DNA from: Bugulina stolonifera
Taxonomy: Eukaryota; Bryozoa; Gymnolaemata; Cheilostomatida; Bugulidae
Assembly (NCBI GenBank): GCA_935421135.1
Contig: OW285193.1
Coordinates: 11,642,099 to 11,706,098, forward strand
DNA: 64,000 nt
Direction of reading: 5' to 3'
Below, in pieces: positions 13,101-23,040 of this stretch. The position numbers were made by a program, and so were the translations under genes. Position 1 is the first letter of the stretch. Every line of letters starts with the position of its first letter. The notes below the pieces were generated by a model. The model did no database searches. It was given only the letters and a program-made list of their open reading frames with translations, and was not told the DNA's origin.

Positions 13101-13194
13101 CTGGAGCTATTGTAGGGCTGACACCAGTGAGCACAGATGACATCACAACCACTCTTATCATCAGTGATACCCCAATTGTATAATGATGCGACAT
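964..13194 (-). CDS. CLCA-family protein (calcium-activated chloride channel regulator-like), 12 exons, 3' end not found
   Basis: Reconstructed from 12 exons, all in phase (listed separately), giving about 828 codons; family members are about 900 residues. CLCA proteins are secreted or surface glycoproteins that process themselves with a metalloprotease-like domain and modulate chloride conductance through the vWA domain. Seen here: a hydrophobic N-terminus, the N-terminal CLCA domain, HQWMHLRYGVFDEY at residues 176-189 (family HEWAHLRWGVFDEY), the MIDAS DSSNS at 341-345, LLTDGAD at 446-452, a basic RRKR at 643-646, and the DNGTGAD...NDGIYSSYF segment typical of the CLCA C-terminal half. Two oddities: the catalytic Glu of HExxH is Gln, and codon 700 is an in-frame TAA (1785-1787). 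The gene may be a non-catalytic paralog, a null allele or a young pseudogene. Family assignment is firm; functional status is not. Confidence 0.85.
1600..1852 (-). CDS. CLCA-like exon 11 with in-frame TAA
   Basis: On either side of the stop the same frame encodes recognisable CLCA sequence: VSIHAYLPPGSTPSAP, then TAA at 1787-1785, then IQLMDNGTGAD...NDGIYSSYF. Frame is fixed on both sides by homology and by splice phase (1 to 2). No alternative splice that removes the TAA is evident. Confidence 0.8.
2280..2476 (-). CDS. CLCA-like exon 10 (contains RRKR basic cluster)
   Basis: Placed by phase (2 to 1) and consensus splice sites. It carries the basic run ARRKRRNS at about residues 642-649, which resembles a proprotein-convertase site, then acidic and aromatic residues. 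Less conserved than the vWA exons. Confidence 0.7.
2864..3114 (-). CDS. CLCA-like exon 9 (beta-rich domain)
   Basis: The acceptor after gatgag gives phase 0 (KVGPREEISG...). The segment FVVEKHLNQEAKISFFW fits the CLCA region after vWA where a short conserved V-D-x-T-V-G-x-D-T-x-F motif is replaced by a related but divergent sequence. Phases are 0 to 2. Confidence 0.75.
3526..3656 (-). CDS. CLCA-like exon 8 (vWA domain end)
   Basis: It encodes ALIDLAKKSGSAIFSAV and SSSLIDAYTEM, matching the CLCA pattern LE-x-L-x-K-x-T-G-G...N-x-L-I-D-A-F. Phases are 1 to 0. Confidence 0.85.
3712..3964 (+). mobile_element. tRNA-derived SINE, family A
   Basis: The head resembles a tRNA-Ser/Leu: an A-box-like TAGCCGAGTGGTCTA at about 3714 and a B-box-like GGTTTGAGTCC at about 3783. 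About 170 bp of non-tRNA body follows, ending in an (ATT)n tail at 3945-3964. It lies in CLCA intron 8 on the strand opposite the gene. Confidence 0.75.
4255..4443 (-). CDS. CLCA-like exon 7 (vWA domain, LLTDGAD)
   Basis: It starts CGLRLAYDTI and contains TYFILLTDGADTKP, equal to the family ILLTDGED strand. The reading frame stays open upstream to about 4543, but the phase of exon 6 and a good pyrimidine tract place the acceptor at 4444. The upstream part is a hairpin element. Phases are 1 to 1. Confidence 0.85.
4471..4528. repeat. Short inverted-repeat element with AAGTTGTCCTCTCT ends
   Basis: The left end AAGTTGTCCTCTCT is mirrored at the right end by GAGAGAGGACAACTT. It sits 27 bp upstream of the exon 7 acceptor (minus-strand sense). 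The same terminal motif recurs at several sites in the window. Confidence 0.7.
4649..4841 (-). CDS. CLCA-like exon 6 (vWA domain core)
   Basis: It begins AIEHMLSIVLENNVKLLIV and ends LSRIALGPDTCI, corresponding to the CLCA stretch before the G-x-T-x-I-C-x-G-L motif. The split glycine codon is completed by exon 7. Phases are 0 to 1. Confidence 0.85.
5192..5523 (+). mobile_element. tRNA-derived SINE, family B, with target duplication
   Basis: The head has an A box (TGGTCTAGTGG, about 5210) and a B box (GGTTCGACACC, about 5252). It is followed by the family body with GGTGGCGTTAGCAAGAGCATCCA and TGCTCCTGTGCC. The 8-bp direct repeat ATTATTTA at 5192-5199 and 5516-5523 is the likely target-site duplication. 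It lies in CLCA intron 5. Confidence 0.75.
5575..5714 (-). CDS. CLCA-like exon 5 (vWA domain start, MIDAS)
   Basis: It encodes SRTVVFVLDSSNSMDRENR. D-x-S-x-S is the metal-ion-dependent adhesion site of vWA domains, here intact. Phases are 1 to 0; the donor AAACAG|gtgaat is conventional. Confidence 0.9.
6076..6362 (-). CDS. CLCA-like exon 4 (Cys-rich segment before vWA)
   Basis: It contains spaced cysteines and the run DDQTHNKQAPNQHNRLCN followed by RSITDVLQAHKDF. This matches the CLCA segment C-x5-HN-x2-AP-x3-N-x2-C-x2-RS-x2-V that links the protease-like and vWA domains. The donor is TTTG|gtaaga, phase 1. Confidence 0.85.
6959..7096. repeat. 16-bp minisatellite carrying repeated 5' splice sites
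   Basis: About nine copies of cagacagtctactaac. In the gene's sense each unit reads gttagtagactgtctg, so each copy repeats the donor gttagt of CLCA exon 3, which is the last unit of the array. Confidence 0.9.
7097..7235 (-). CDS. CLCA-like exon 3 (pseudo-metalloprotease motif)
   Basis: It encodes KVLLHQWMHLRYGVFDEY, an unmistakable CLCA signature. The usual zinc-protease HExxH reads HQWMH: both His ligands are present and the general-base Glu is Gln (CAG for GAG). Phases are 1 to 2. The donor gttagt starts a 16-bp tandem array that repeats it. Confidence 0.9.
7409..9166. mobile_element. Non-autonomous hAT-like DNA transposon
   Basis: Terminal inverted repeats TAGAGGTGGAACGA (from 7417) and TCGTTCCACCTCTA (to 9158) are flanked by an 8-bp direct repeat, attaacat/gttaacat, differing at one base. 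An 8-bp duplication and a YAGRGGTG-type terminus are hAT hallmarks. Subterminal CGAGAC/GTCTCG motifs crowd both ends. The interior (1.7 kb) has no transposase-like reading frame. It fills most of CLCA intron 2. Confidence 0.8.
9594..9882 (-). CDS. CLCA-like exon 2 (N-terminal domain)
   Basis: It starts in phase 0 after a T-rich acceptor and ends in phase 1 at GCAC|gtaggt. Residues such as LIHETVGLRFGKVTILVPSYW match the CLCA pattern of an acidic helix followed by F-x-x-V-x-I-L-I-P. A downstream alternative donor would break the frame into exon 3. The 3' end of this exon and its flanking intron recur at 27.9 kb. Confidence 0.8.
11000..11428. repeat. 24-bp minisatellite array
   Basis: About 17 copies of catgtatatatgtgtatatacagt, with occasional units carrying an extra or missing tatgtg step. 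The long open frames here exist only because the 24-bp unit is a multiple of three and stop-free. Confidence 0.95.
11635..12389 (-). mobile_element. Decayed Penelope-like retroelement, 3' part (GIY-YIG endonuclease region)
   Basis: Reading 12389 to 12015, the frame shows [20 protein letters not shown], then a Cys cluster CNCRVKDNCPLEGN. After a frame change, YIGLTENTFKKR is visible near 11960, and 11922-11635 reads YNHKSSFNNENQRASTELSK, then YIWELKEQ, C-x-L-C-x-T-E-K-Y-x-I and LNKRNELISTCRH. This order (conserved linker, Cys motif, GIY-YIG nuclease) is what I know from Penelope-like elements. At least one frameshift and no reverse transcriptase remain in the intron, so it is a dead fragment. 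Confidence 0.7.
12403..12490. repeat. TA-rich tandem repeat related to the 24-bp array
   Basis: Units of atgtatatatgtgtatacac, similar to the 11.0-11.43 kb satellite but with a cacatg instead of cagtca step. Confidence 0.7.
12622..12690 (+). repeat. tRNA-like fragment (SINE head)
   Basis: It has an A-box-like GATAGCGTAGTGGTAG and a B-box-like AGTTCAATTCCCACC about 40 bp downstream, but poor cloverleaf pairing. It is more likely a SINE head than a working tRNA. Confidence 0.5.
12979..13194 (-). CDS. CLCA-like exon 1 (signal peptide, start of N-terminal domain)
   Basis: The ATG is at 13194-13192, chosen because it opens a hydrophobic leader (about residues 1-26) and then runs into YQGLIVAINYRM, the first strand of the CLCA N-terminal domain (family pattern Y-x-x-I-V-I-A-I). 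The exon is 72 codons and ends in phase 0 at a strong donor (AAG|gtaagt). Confidence 0.75.
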
Positions 13195-13436
13195 TTCTAG
13201 GCATGTGCTGCCTCACCAAGGAGATGATGGCTATTGACAATATGCCCAAGATTGCTTTCTGAGGATGTAAATAGTTTGAAGGGCATATTAGCATCATTTG
13301 TTGCAGGCAAACAGCTTATATATCACAAGAAGTCCTTGGTCTATAGGAATAAGGATCAGGTGTCAATGCAGGAAATTAAAAAATATATATTTTGGCCTAC
13401 ACGTACATGTACATATTGCGTATCAAATCACCTAAA

Positions 13437-13562
13437 CTTGACATAGCCACTTGCAAGGCTAATTTCAAAGAAGTCTTGACCAGCTCCGTTAAGGACTGCA
13501 GGCTGACCTTGCCAGTAGAGCACACCATAATTAGTAATTACTAACCGTGTTGACCGTCATTA
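13437..13562 (-). pseudogene. Displaced, broken copy of the perlecan LG3 exon
   Basis: About 125 bp closely match 30330-30452, the 3' part of the first LG3 exon, including its splice donor. An extra TAATTA-like insertion creates a stop after SNY, and the 5' part of the exon is absent. It sits 240 bp upstream of the CLCA start. Confidence 0.85.
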
Positions 13563-14158
13563 ATCGTTCCTTACATAAGGAGGTAAACAGCTGATGTAGT
13601 TGTAGAAGCAGTGTTGGACTTCACACTGTTAGACCAACCTCGCTGTATTGAAATATAAATATAGGGTTTTTATATTGCGACTTATCACATAGAATTTCAT
13701 GGTTTTTCTATGTTTTATGCAGAGCTGAAACTTTTATTATTATTGTTCTAGAGGTTTTAAAATTTTCTCCAACTATTTTTGTCACATCGAATGGTTGAAC
13801 TGCAATACTAAATACTCCTGATTGATTCTCTTCAATAATATCAGATATGATACAATAGTGGTCTTCTCCATGTTCCTTTTAAATAGCTTTATTTAATTAC
13901 TTCTAGTGGTCTAACTTCTAGTGGGTGTTACTTTTGACTAGCTTTCTTTAATTATTTTCTGTTGCTCAACTTCTGGTGAGCTTTCATTAGCTGTCTTCTA
14001 GACCTCTTGGCCCTTGGCCTAGGATTTCGCTTAATTTATCTACATGCTGCTGGTGAGGGATAAGTTGATGACATAACTTCCTGTTATTTGAACTATTAAC
14101 CTTTAGTAGAATATTTTTAATATTCAATCCTTATTATAATCAGGACTCTACTTGCCTA

Positions 14159-14371
14159 TGGAATGCATAATATTATTGGGTTGAACAATTTACTTTGTGT
14201 TAGGAGTTGTCTAATCATGCACATAGAATATTAAGAGAGAAGACAACTCTTAAAGTTCTCAGAACAAAGTCTGTCTAGTGAACTCTAAGAATTGTCTTCT
14301 CTTCTCTGTGCATGACTAAACAACTCCCAATATAAAGTAAATTATCCAACCCATGTATGCATTCTATTATT
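14159..14371. mobile_element. Foldback element with about 100-bp inverted arms
   Basis: The left arm (from ggaatgcataat, through gggttgaacaatttacttt, aggagttgtctaatcatgcac and gagaagacaactctt) is mirrored by the right arm ending at about 14371. A 21-bp spacer around 14265 separates them. It carries the GTTGTCTTCTCT-type motif seen in other short elements here. Confidence 0.8.
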
Positions 14372-17163
14372 GCTAGCAGAACTGCTTTTGAAACATTATC
14401 TTATGACATGCCTTCGGTTATTGTGCTGCTTGGTATACAATATAACAGCAGTGATGCATGTTTTTATTTTACAATCCAAAGACACACACTGTGAAACTGA
14501 GATATGTAATGTAACTGTACTAAAGTTAAACAACAACCTTACTAAACAAGGAAGCTATTCAAAGAGACGGTGCCAGTATAAACCCTCACAGAGTCATAGT
14601 ACAGAGAGAAACCAGATGATACATCTACCTAAAACACTGAACTTGAACTTTGTATTCTAGCATTGTGATATGGGCTAAATAGTTACATGCATATACAAAT
14701 AAATTGTAATTAAAGAACAACAATAAAAACCTCAGCTATTGTCTATAAAAACGTTACAAAATACTACACGTAGGTTCTGGTTGAATATGGTATTTTGACA
14801 ACAATTTTAGCCACATCCTAGTCTTGGGTATAATCTAACGGATATTGTAATGCAACATGAAGAATATAACTATAACATGAATAATGTAGTTTTCGGTGAA
14901 CTGGTGAGAATGTCTACTAGCAGATAGGTGTGTGCACATGGAAATGGTGTCATCTATCTATTCATCTCTTGGTTGTTATATTATGTAGTCCTCTTTTGAT
15001 TTGACCACATATTTACTGTGATATGCATGAGGTTGAGGCATTGATTCTATTTTGGAGTTGTTTGTTCATTGCCTGACTGAGCACTGCCAGGAGTTGTCTT
15101 CTTTGACATGCAGATAAAAACCGGAAGTATAACTATTCAATATTGACAGAATGGGAATCGTTGCAATAGCCCTCGATTATTTTAAAGCTTACAAAAGCGG
15201 TTGTAATAGGTTGCCTGAAGGCCTAAGCGCCCATGTTTTGAGCAAGAGGTTGAGGAATGTTAACTAATGCCTATCCGTTAAAATAGTTGTTTATGATAAT
15301 CTCATGTTCACAATTATTTTATTAAATATATTTATTAAATTCTAATTTATAATTATTATTGAATTGCAATTATATTGCTATATTATCGTTTCTTTAGTTT
15401 TGTATTTTTTAATAAAATTGCTTTGTTTTATAGAACTACATCCATGATTATGCTGGCAATATTATTAATTATTTAAATTATCATTATTTATAATAATTAT
15501 TATATATAAATATTTAATATTATAATTATTAAGTATTAACTTAAACTTATGAATTATTTTATATTAATAAATAATGATGATTATTTTTATTGTTATTATC
15601 ATCTGCTGGTCGAAGGCCACTACACTAATTTAGATTACTACCTGCTACTCCATTTACTGAAAATGAATTCATTACATTGCTTCTTCTTCTTCTTTAACAT
15701 GTAATAGAGCTCACAGCAAGGGATATACCTCCCTGTTTGCAGTTCTGGGTCAGTTTTGCTGTGGTCAGGGTTTACACGGAATTAGAATTTACTTTATATG
15801 TGTGTTATTTATTTATATATGTTATTCTAGTTTAGGCTAATGTATATTGCTTTTATCTCGGGTGCGGATCTGACATACGAGTATATTGTATGGGGTTTAT
15901 TCTTAACTACTACTCTAGTAACTGTGGTACTTAGTGGTTATGCATCCACGAGTTCATCTAGCGCATCGTTGCACTCTTTATTAGACATTATGATAATACG
16001 AACAGGTAGCTATTGTGCAGATTTTCTATTTCTAATCTACTGAGTGCCGCAGATATTTTGGTTCTGATTCTCAGGCGAAGTATAAATCATACTGCGTAGT
16101 TTTGCAGCATTTGGTATTCGAAAATCAATATGATTAAATATTAATTTTGAAGTTCACTATTTGACAGATCCAAGTCTAAATTTAGAGATCAATATATTTT
16201 TAGCTCTGAAAAGAATTGGCACAGGAATATTGTTGTCTACTCACCAGTGACGGTTAAAAGTGGAGATAGGATAATAGCCGTTTCATCATTGGCAGAAAAA
16301 AACAAGAAATGGGAAGGTTTGTAGTTAATAAACACAATTTCCACTCCCTTGCAATGTGACGCTAATTCACATACAGTAGTTGTCCTCTCCTTTTGGTATT
16401 ATCGTTACCATGGGCCAGATGCAAGAGATCTCAAGTTGAGTGGGGTTCATGGAAGAGCTGTGATTTCAAGACCAGTAGAAGAGGAATAAATGCACATCTA
16501 CTGATTTTATAATGTTGAGATGAGATGCAAATATTGAGTTGTTTACCAACAGCATGTTTGAATGCTTTCAGGACTTGACAGTGGCGATGGTTGCATTGGA
16601 TGGCATGTGGTAATGACAGCCAATCCTAACACTAGCTCATTGTCACACACATTGCATCTGATAATGAAGTTGAATGGACAACTAGATGTCCATATGAAAG
16701 AATCGGCGAGTCTATACACCTATCCATTGATCTCTAACGTGCCAGTAGAAATTTGAAGTAAGTGGTGAGCATGCTTCATAGAATTTTTTTAAATGAGCTT
16801 TTAGTTTTGTCAGCTATATTAGAAACGGTCAAGTACAAGTTACTAGATTTAAGTTTAGTCTAGATTTGTTTGGAAAATACTTGGTTTCAGCATAGGACTG
16901 TGAGATTGTATTACATTGGATGTTTTACTGTAGGCCTGTCTTTCTTTTTGTGCTAATAAAAAAAATTTTAATTTGATATAAGTGTAACTATTTTGGAATT
17001 TGTTATAACTTTTTCTACTTGGCATTGACAAGGTTTATATAAATATATTAGATCGCTGATGGCACTGTGGTAAGAGACAGAGCAAGTAAGAAGTTAATAT
17101 CGGTTGCATAAGGAGTGTGACTCTATCTATTTGGTCAAGTCTGGATTGGCAGTCGTGGAACCT
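14372..17163. other. Intergenic, no gene recognised
   Basis: Very AT-rich between 15.3 and 15.6 kb. Open frames at 14.4, 15.8 and 16.6 kb (60-96 codons) have no recognisable domain, and I do not call them genes. Confidence 0.5.
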
Positions 17164-17328
17164 TCATTATACATCCAATGAAGTGTTAGCTCTCATTGTA
17201 ATCATCCAATGAGATGCTAGTTCTCACTGTAGTTATCCAATGAGATGCCAGTTCTCACCGTAGTCATCCAATGAGATGCCAGTTCTCACCGTAGTCATCC
17301 AATGAGGTGCTAGTTCTCACTGTAGCAT
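17164..17328. repeat. 31-bp minisatellite, about five copies
   Basis: Units like catccaatgagatgccagtt plus ctcaccgtagt, with substitutions between copies. Confidence 0.85.
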
Positions 17329-18006
17329 AGGAAGAAAAAGGAAACGAAAAGAGGAATGGCAGTTGGTTCTAGAGCCATGATTGGCTGCTCATGAATGGTA
17401 TGTTATCATAGTGAACTTTGACTCTTTATTGACCCTTTACACGTCTTTAGATGGTTGAAATTGTGTTATCGTATTTGTGCTGAAGACATTGTATCATTTT
17501 GGAATATTATCAATGAAAACATAACTCAATAACTTGTCTCTTAGTTCACTAATTCATGTTGTGTGTTCTAGCGTATACCTAGTCTGTTTCCAAATAGTTA
17601 CTTTATAGACGCCTCTTATGTGTGCGTATTGAGACTACACACTAGCTGAGGTCAATAAATAGGACAATCTGATTTATTCCATGGGTTTGAACCATGTTTT
17701 CTGTTGAGAGTCCCGGTGGTTTTGATGATACTACTAGAGTTTATTCCAATAGATATATCATGTGTCATATTATATATATAGAGTATGTCCATACATATTA
17801 GTATACAGTACACATAATGTAGAGTGTGTTTACACGTTGCAGGTCTGGTTAGGTTTCCAATGCAGACGAATCTACTGTATTCACCACATTATCTGGAGCT
17901 AAGTCTAAGATAACCGACTATCTATTTACAACTCTAAACCCTCACATAGACAGGACAGTGTAACAGTAAGCAATCTCAATAGTATACTAGAACTAGTGTA
18001 TATTAT

Positions 18007-18186
18007 ACTGTACATGTACATGTGCTGTACTGTACATGTGCTGTACTGTACATGTGCTGTACTGTACATGTGCTGTACTGTACATGTGCTGTACTGTACA
18101 TGTGCTGTACTGTACATGTGCTGTACTGTACATGTGCTGTACTGTACATGTGTTGTACTGTACATGTGCTGTACTGTACATGTACA
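18007..18186. repeat. 16-bp minisatellite (gctgtactgtacatgt)n
   Basis: About eleven nearly identical copies. The unit is itself largely self-complementary (gtacatgtac). The open frames on both strands here are artefacts of the repeat. Confidence 0.95.
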
Positions 18187-18250
18187 TGTATATACATGGT
18201 ATGTACAATGTAGTGCAATGGTGTTGCTATGATCAATTATTATTCTTTTA

Positions 18251-18854
18251 CATATGGGCCATTCTATGGGGACTGATCAAATTTGCGTGCTGGCCCGACT
18301 CAGATTCGTTTAAAAATTTACAGGTAGAAAGAATTAGTAGGAAACCAGCAAATTTTTGTTCTCAAAAATTCATTAATCCTTGTGTTGAGCACCTCTAATC
18401 CTTAGTTATTGTATATCAACTTTCTTTTCATCAAATCCAGCAGTGTCTATTTGGTCGATTTTCAGTGAATTTGGGTCAAACTAGCTCCGAGAGGTGTTTT
18501 CAGTAACCTCTGACCCCCAACATGGTGATCATACAGGTTTGAATGAGTAATGAAACTGAAGCACGCGAGTGAAAGTATATATGTAACAAATATTACAGCT
18601 CTAAGTATCATACAGTGGCCACAGTAATACATGTAATTTAAATGTTCAGGAATTTAAAAAAATTTCATTTGGAGTTGTCCCCATCACATTTTCCCACTTT
18701 TCAACGAACTGCTGCCGGAACCATAGGGTTCATATAGAGAAAAATTGCTGGTTTCCCACTAATTCAGGGGTGCTCTTTCTACCTGCAACTTTTTAAAAGA
18801 ATCTGAGTCGGGCCAGCACGCAAATTTGATCAGTCCCCATGGAATGGCCCATAT
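18251..18854. mobile_element. Foldback (inverted-repeat) element, about 0.6 kb
   Basis: The left arm starts catatgggccattctatggg and the right arm ends with its reverse complement, ccatggaatggcccatat. Pairing continues over about 115 bp per arm (gactgatcaaatttgcgtgc, ggcccgactcagatt, ggtagaaag, ggaaaccagcaa). The 370-bp centre is unique. Confidence 0.85.
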
Positions 18855-19009
18855 ATAAGTGGAGAGCATAATATATTATCTGTTCTTAAAAGAGTGCACC
18901 TTTCGGTGTAATGTGAATGTTGTATACTTTTAGTTGGAGTTCTATGCCTGTCAAGCTTATCATAGCACTACCTCTTTAATCTTACTGGTTGCTGTGGCTG
19001 ACATATTGA

Positions 19010-21860
19010 GGCTGATAAAGATACCCAGAGAAGGGCGTATGACTGCTATTTGTACTGGACATGTCCACTGTAAACAGCTTTCTACCACCTGCATCAACTA
19101 CTGTATGGGCTGACGCAGTATATGCACTAACAGGTGAATATCCCATGTGTAGAAATTATTGTGATCATGTTGCATGACTCGTTTTTGATTCAGTTAAAGT
19201 CCAAGGGAGCAATCGTAGCTTAGTGGTTAGAATGCTGAACCTTTAAGCTGAAGGTCCCAGGTTCGAATCCTGGTCACGGTGGTGTTAGGAAGAGCATCTA
19301 GCCATAATTGCTCCTGTGCCTCAAAAGTCCTTGGGGTCATGCAAAGCATGGCTTCAAGGCAGCTCCTCTACCCCTGCCTAACAAAAGGCCATGTCATCTG
19401 GACCTTTCTCACAGGGAGTTGGCCAGCACTCGCACCTGGCAGTGCGAACTGCAAGGGGCTGGTCTTGCCGAAGAGTATAAGCCTGGTGGTGAGTTTTTTT
19501 AAAGTCCAAGAGAAAACTTAAAAGGGCCATGTCGATACCTATTCAGTGTAACCTCTGTTATACAGCTTACCAGGAATAGATCTGAAAGGTGTGGAGTTGT
19601 GTTCTCGCGTTATACTGGATGCAGGAGGCTAATGATTGCTACTTACATAAGAATAAAGACGCACCAAGTCACATTAGACACTTCAAATATCTAACGGTCA
19701 CGGGAACATTCAAGGTAAATTGTGAACCTTTAGGGTATTACAGTAGCATATTTATTAAGATTACCGGCCATCTCGGACCGATTGATTGCCCATTCTTATT
19801 AGACTGTGTGTCATTCATAAGCTATAGCACGCAACAACCAATCACAATGTAGATGAAAACTCAATTTTAATACAGAAGATCATTATTAGTTATATCGTTA
19901 TGTTGAGAGTATATTTTTCTGTCACAGCCGGCAGTTGCTTACTGCAAGCAATAGAGGTGATAACTCCTAACTGATGACACATCTACATGTACATAGTCAT
20001 AAAAGCTTGTTAATTGACACGGTCTTAGTTCCTAGTTTATCTTCTGATCTACTATGTACATGTAAGTGTTGTAATATGTTCCTCTTTAGATCACAGGCTA
20101 TTATTGCCAACAAGATACCTAGAGAAGGGCGTATGTCTGCTATTTGTACTGGACATGTCCACTGTAAACAGCTTTCTACCACCTGCATCAACTACTGTAT
20201 GAGCTGGAGTTGTATACACTATCTATCTAACAGGTGAATATCCCATGTGTAGACATTGTTATGGCCATGTTGCATGACTCGCTTTTGATTCAGTCCTAGT
20301 CCAAGAGAAAACTTAAAGGGGCCGTGTCGATACCTATTCAATGTAACCTCTGTTATACAGGTTACAAGGAATAGATCTGAAAGGTGTGGAGTTGTGTTCT
20401 CGTATCATACTGAATGCAGGAGACTAACGATTGCTACTTACTTAAAACTAAAGACGTACCAAGTCACATTAGACACTTCAGATATCTAACGCTCACGGAA
20501 ACATTCAAGGTAAATAGTGAAACTTTAGGGTATTACAGTAGCATATTTATTAAGATTGCAGGCCATCTCGGACCAACTGATTGTCCGTTCTTATTGTGTA
20601 CCATTCATAAGCTATAGCACGCAACAACAAATCACAATAAAGATGAAAACTCAATTTTGATACAGAAGGTCATTATAGTTACATGTATACTGTTGTGTTG
20701 AGAGCATCTTTTTGAAAGAGACTTTTTCTATCACAGCCGGCAATTGTTCACTGCAAACAATAGAGGTCATAACCCTTAATCGATGACACATCTACTAGTC
20801 ATAAAAAATCGTTATTTCACATGGTCTTGGTTCCTAGGTTATCTTCTGATCTACCATGTAAGTATTGTAATGTTCTTCTTTAGATCACAGGCTATTATTG
20901 CCAACGAAATGGATCCAAGGGAATCTAAACTAAACATCAAACTACTCAAGTCTAAAGTCAACCTGCCAGTTGTTGAAGTATCGTGAAGAGAACAACAAAA
21001 TATTGACTAACTTTTACTAGACATGAGGAATGATGCTTTGCTTCTGCTGAAAGGATTATGGGAAGACAGTCTCCTTTTCATCGACAGTTATATCTGTAAC
21101 ACAGCTCTATTTATATCTACATGTAGTACTAAGATTGAAGAGTAAGGGCTGACAGCACATTGACTCTAGCCTTGTGTTCCATACATCATCATGTAGCTAA
21201 GAGTTGGTAGACTTAAGAACTACTGGTAGCTGCAATCTAAGTAGGGGAGTACTCTACCCCCAGAGGTAAGTGAACATCCTGTGACTTTAACTTCTTAGGG
21301 CTGTGGAATTGTCTCAATTACAAGTAGTTCTTGTACAAACTTTACCAGATAATTGACATGCTGTTTGGGAAATGATTTAAAAACATGATAACCTCTTGCT
21401 GCTGTGAGGAATATTTTATCTACATAAATGTGGACTGAGCCTGTACTATATAGTCTCATAGTTCTAGTGTAGTATGTAATTATCCTGCAAGGATATTATT
21501 GTATGTAATCCCATATAGAGTTAGATTATCTAGCTACTCAGCTATAAGAAACATATGCTCTGATGATGTGGGTGATATACTTAGATTATAGATAAGTAGG
21601 CTGACTGTGTACAAGGAGTTATCCCCTCATGACAATATATCTACATAAGGTATAATTATCCATGTAGTTATGAGCATGTTATATTCAATAGTTACATGTT
21701 TAGTTGCTACATTTTGTGGAATTCTTATAATTATCTTGATAGAATTTAAACAAATACTTCTAGAGCATTTCTTGAGGTACCTTCATTTCATATTCCCCAG
21801 TGAAAATATTCTAAGTATCTAACTATAGTTTCTAATTCTATAGATAACAACAGATGACGA
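19010..21860 (+). repeat. Direct duplication cluster, copies 1 and 2
   Basis: Blocks at 19.02-19.19 plus 19.51-19.95 kb recur in order at 20.11-20.72 kb: the gggcgtatg...catgtccactgtaaacagc block, then the ccaagagaaaacttaaa...gatctgaaaggtgtggagttg block. The 20.86-21.85 kb part recurs at 23.26-24.29 kb. Some blocks look exon-like: an acceptor tttag, then SQAIIANEMDPRESKLNIK and a TGA at about 20985. Copies disagree in frame, so these are at best relics of a plus-strand gene I do not recognise. Confidence 0.6.
19196..19510 (+). mobile_element. tRNA-derived SINE, family B, with perfect 10-bp target duplication
   Basis: Flanked by AAAGTCCAAG at 19196-19205 and 19501-19510. The head has TAGCTTAGTGG (A box) and GGTTCGAATCC (B box), and the body shares GGTGGTGTTAGGAAGAGCAT and TTGCTCCTGTGCC with the SINEs at 5.2 and 56.4 kb. 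It ends in a T-run. The paralogous site near 20297 lacks the insertion. Confidence 0.85.
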
Positions 21861-21932
21861 CAACAGGCGATGACAACAGACGACCACTACAGACGACCAC
21901 AACAGACGACCACAACAGACGACCTCAACAGG
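21845..21932. repeat. 13-bp minisatellite, short allele
   Basis: About six units of the acaacagacgacc type. The array is bounded by ...ctatag on the left and gtatgtgctg on the right, so it sits exactly where an exon would. It is paralogous to 22773-22901. Confidence 0.8.
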
Positions 21933-22529
21933 TATGTGCTGTCATGTGACGATACTAAGTAGTGTAACGGCCATGTTAGATGAAAATATACATGTCTGAA
22001 TGTCACTATGACATTTAATGCTGAGTGCTGACAACAAGATAGGGATTACTACGAAATTCAAAAAGTCACACGTTGCTATTCGGCTATAAAAGTTAGAAAT
22101 ATAAAAATCTAGCAGTTATGATTGCGTATTATTATAAATGATAATTATTTAATAATTGTAAACTATTAAATGAAATGAAAATGGCTGCCATTTTTGTGCT
22201 TCTTTTAATCCTTATAATTCGATGTCATCCTTGGAGTACAGACTTACTTTAGCTTCACTCAATTCCAGTTGTTATACTTGCATATTATCATAGATAATTG
22301 GCATTTAACAATTGCGATTCATTAGAAAAAAATTAAAAATGGCCACCATTACAGCAGGGTGTGACAACTCCCAACATTGAGTATTTAATTACTGGTTCGA
22401 TTCGGTGTTTTTTTCATGAATTAAAAAGTCCGAGTTAAACCGAGGGTGAGAAGACAACTTCGGTTGTATTCAGTTTTTTAGAAGAATTAGCAAAAAACTG
22501 AATGGGCATGCAAATCAAAACCGCCCAGC

Positions 22530-23040
22530 ACTAGTATAGCTACACATGTAGTTATGAGTATATTATATCCAATAATTACATGTTTAGTTGCTATATTTTA
22601 TAGAACTCTTATAATTATCCTGATAGAATTTAAACATTAGTATTTCTAGAGCATGTTTTAAGGTACCTTCATTTACATGTAATAGACTAAAACTATATCT
22701 TCATTTCATAGACTGAATATTTATTCCCCACTGAATATATTCTAAGTATATAATTATAGTTTCTACTTCTATAGGTGACAACAGACGACGGCAACAGACG
22801 ACGGCGACAGACGACGGCGACAGACGACGGCGACAGACGACGGCGACAGACGACGGCAACAGACGACGGCAACAGACGACGGCAACAGATGACGATAACA
22901 GGTATGTGCTGTCATATAATAATACTAAGTAGTGTAACGGCCACTTGATGTGAGAATATACATGTTTGAATGTCACTATGGCATTTGATGCTAAGTGCTG
23001 ACAACAAGTTATGGATTACTACTACCAAGTTCAAAAGTCA
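22530..23040. repeat. Duplicated block with expanded 13-bp minisatellite
   Basis: The flank 22545-22760 is a copy of 21650-21840. The array 22773-22901 has about ten gacagacgacggc units, and the right flank copies 21933-22060. A minus-strand open frame through it is a repeat artefact. Confidence 0.8.

Noticed and set aside
17926..18398. Six overlapping open frames rich in Cys/Thr/Val
   Set aside because: Artefacts of a 16-bp self-complementary minisatellite.
19206..19280. A functional tRNA gene
   Set aside because: Good A and B boxes, but flanked by target duplications and followed by the SINE body shared with 5.2 and 56.4 kb.
22701..22976. Minus-strand open frame SSVAVVCCRRLL repeats
   Set aside because: Reading of the 13-bp minisatellite; no start context, domain or splice support on that strand.
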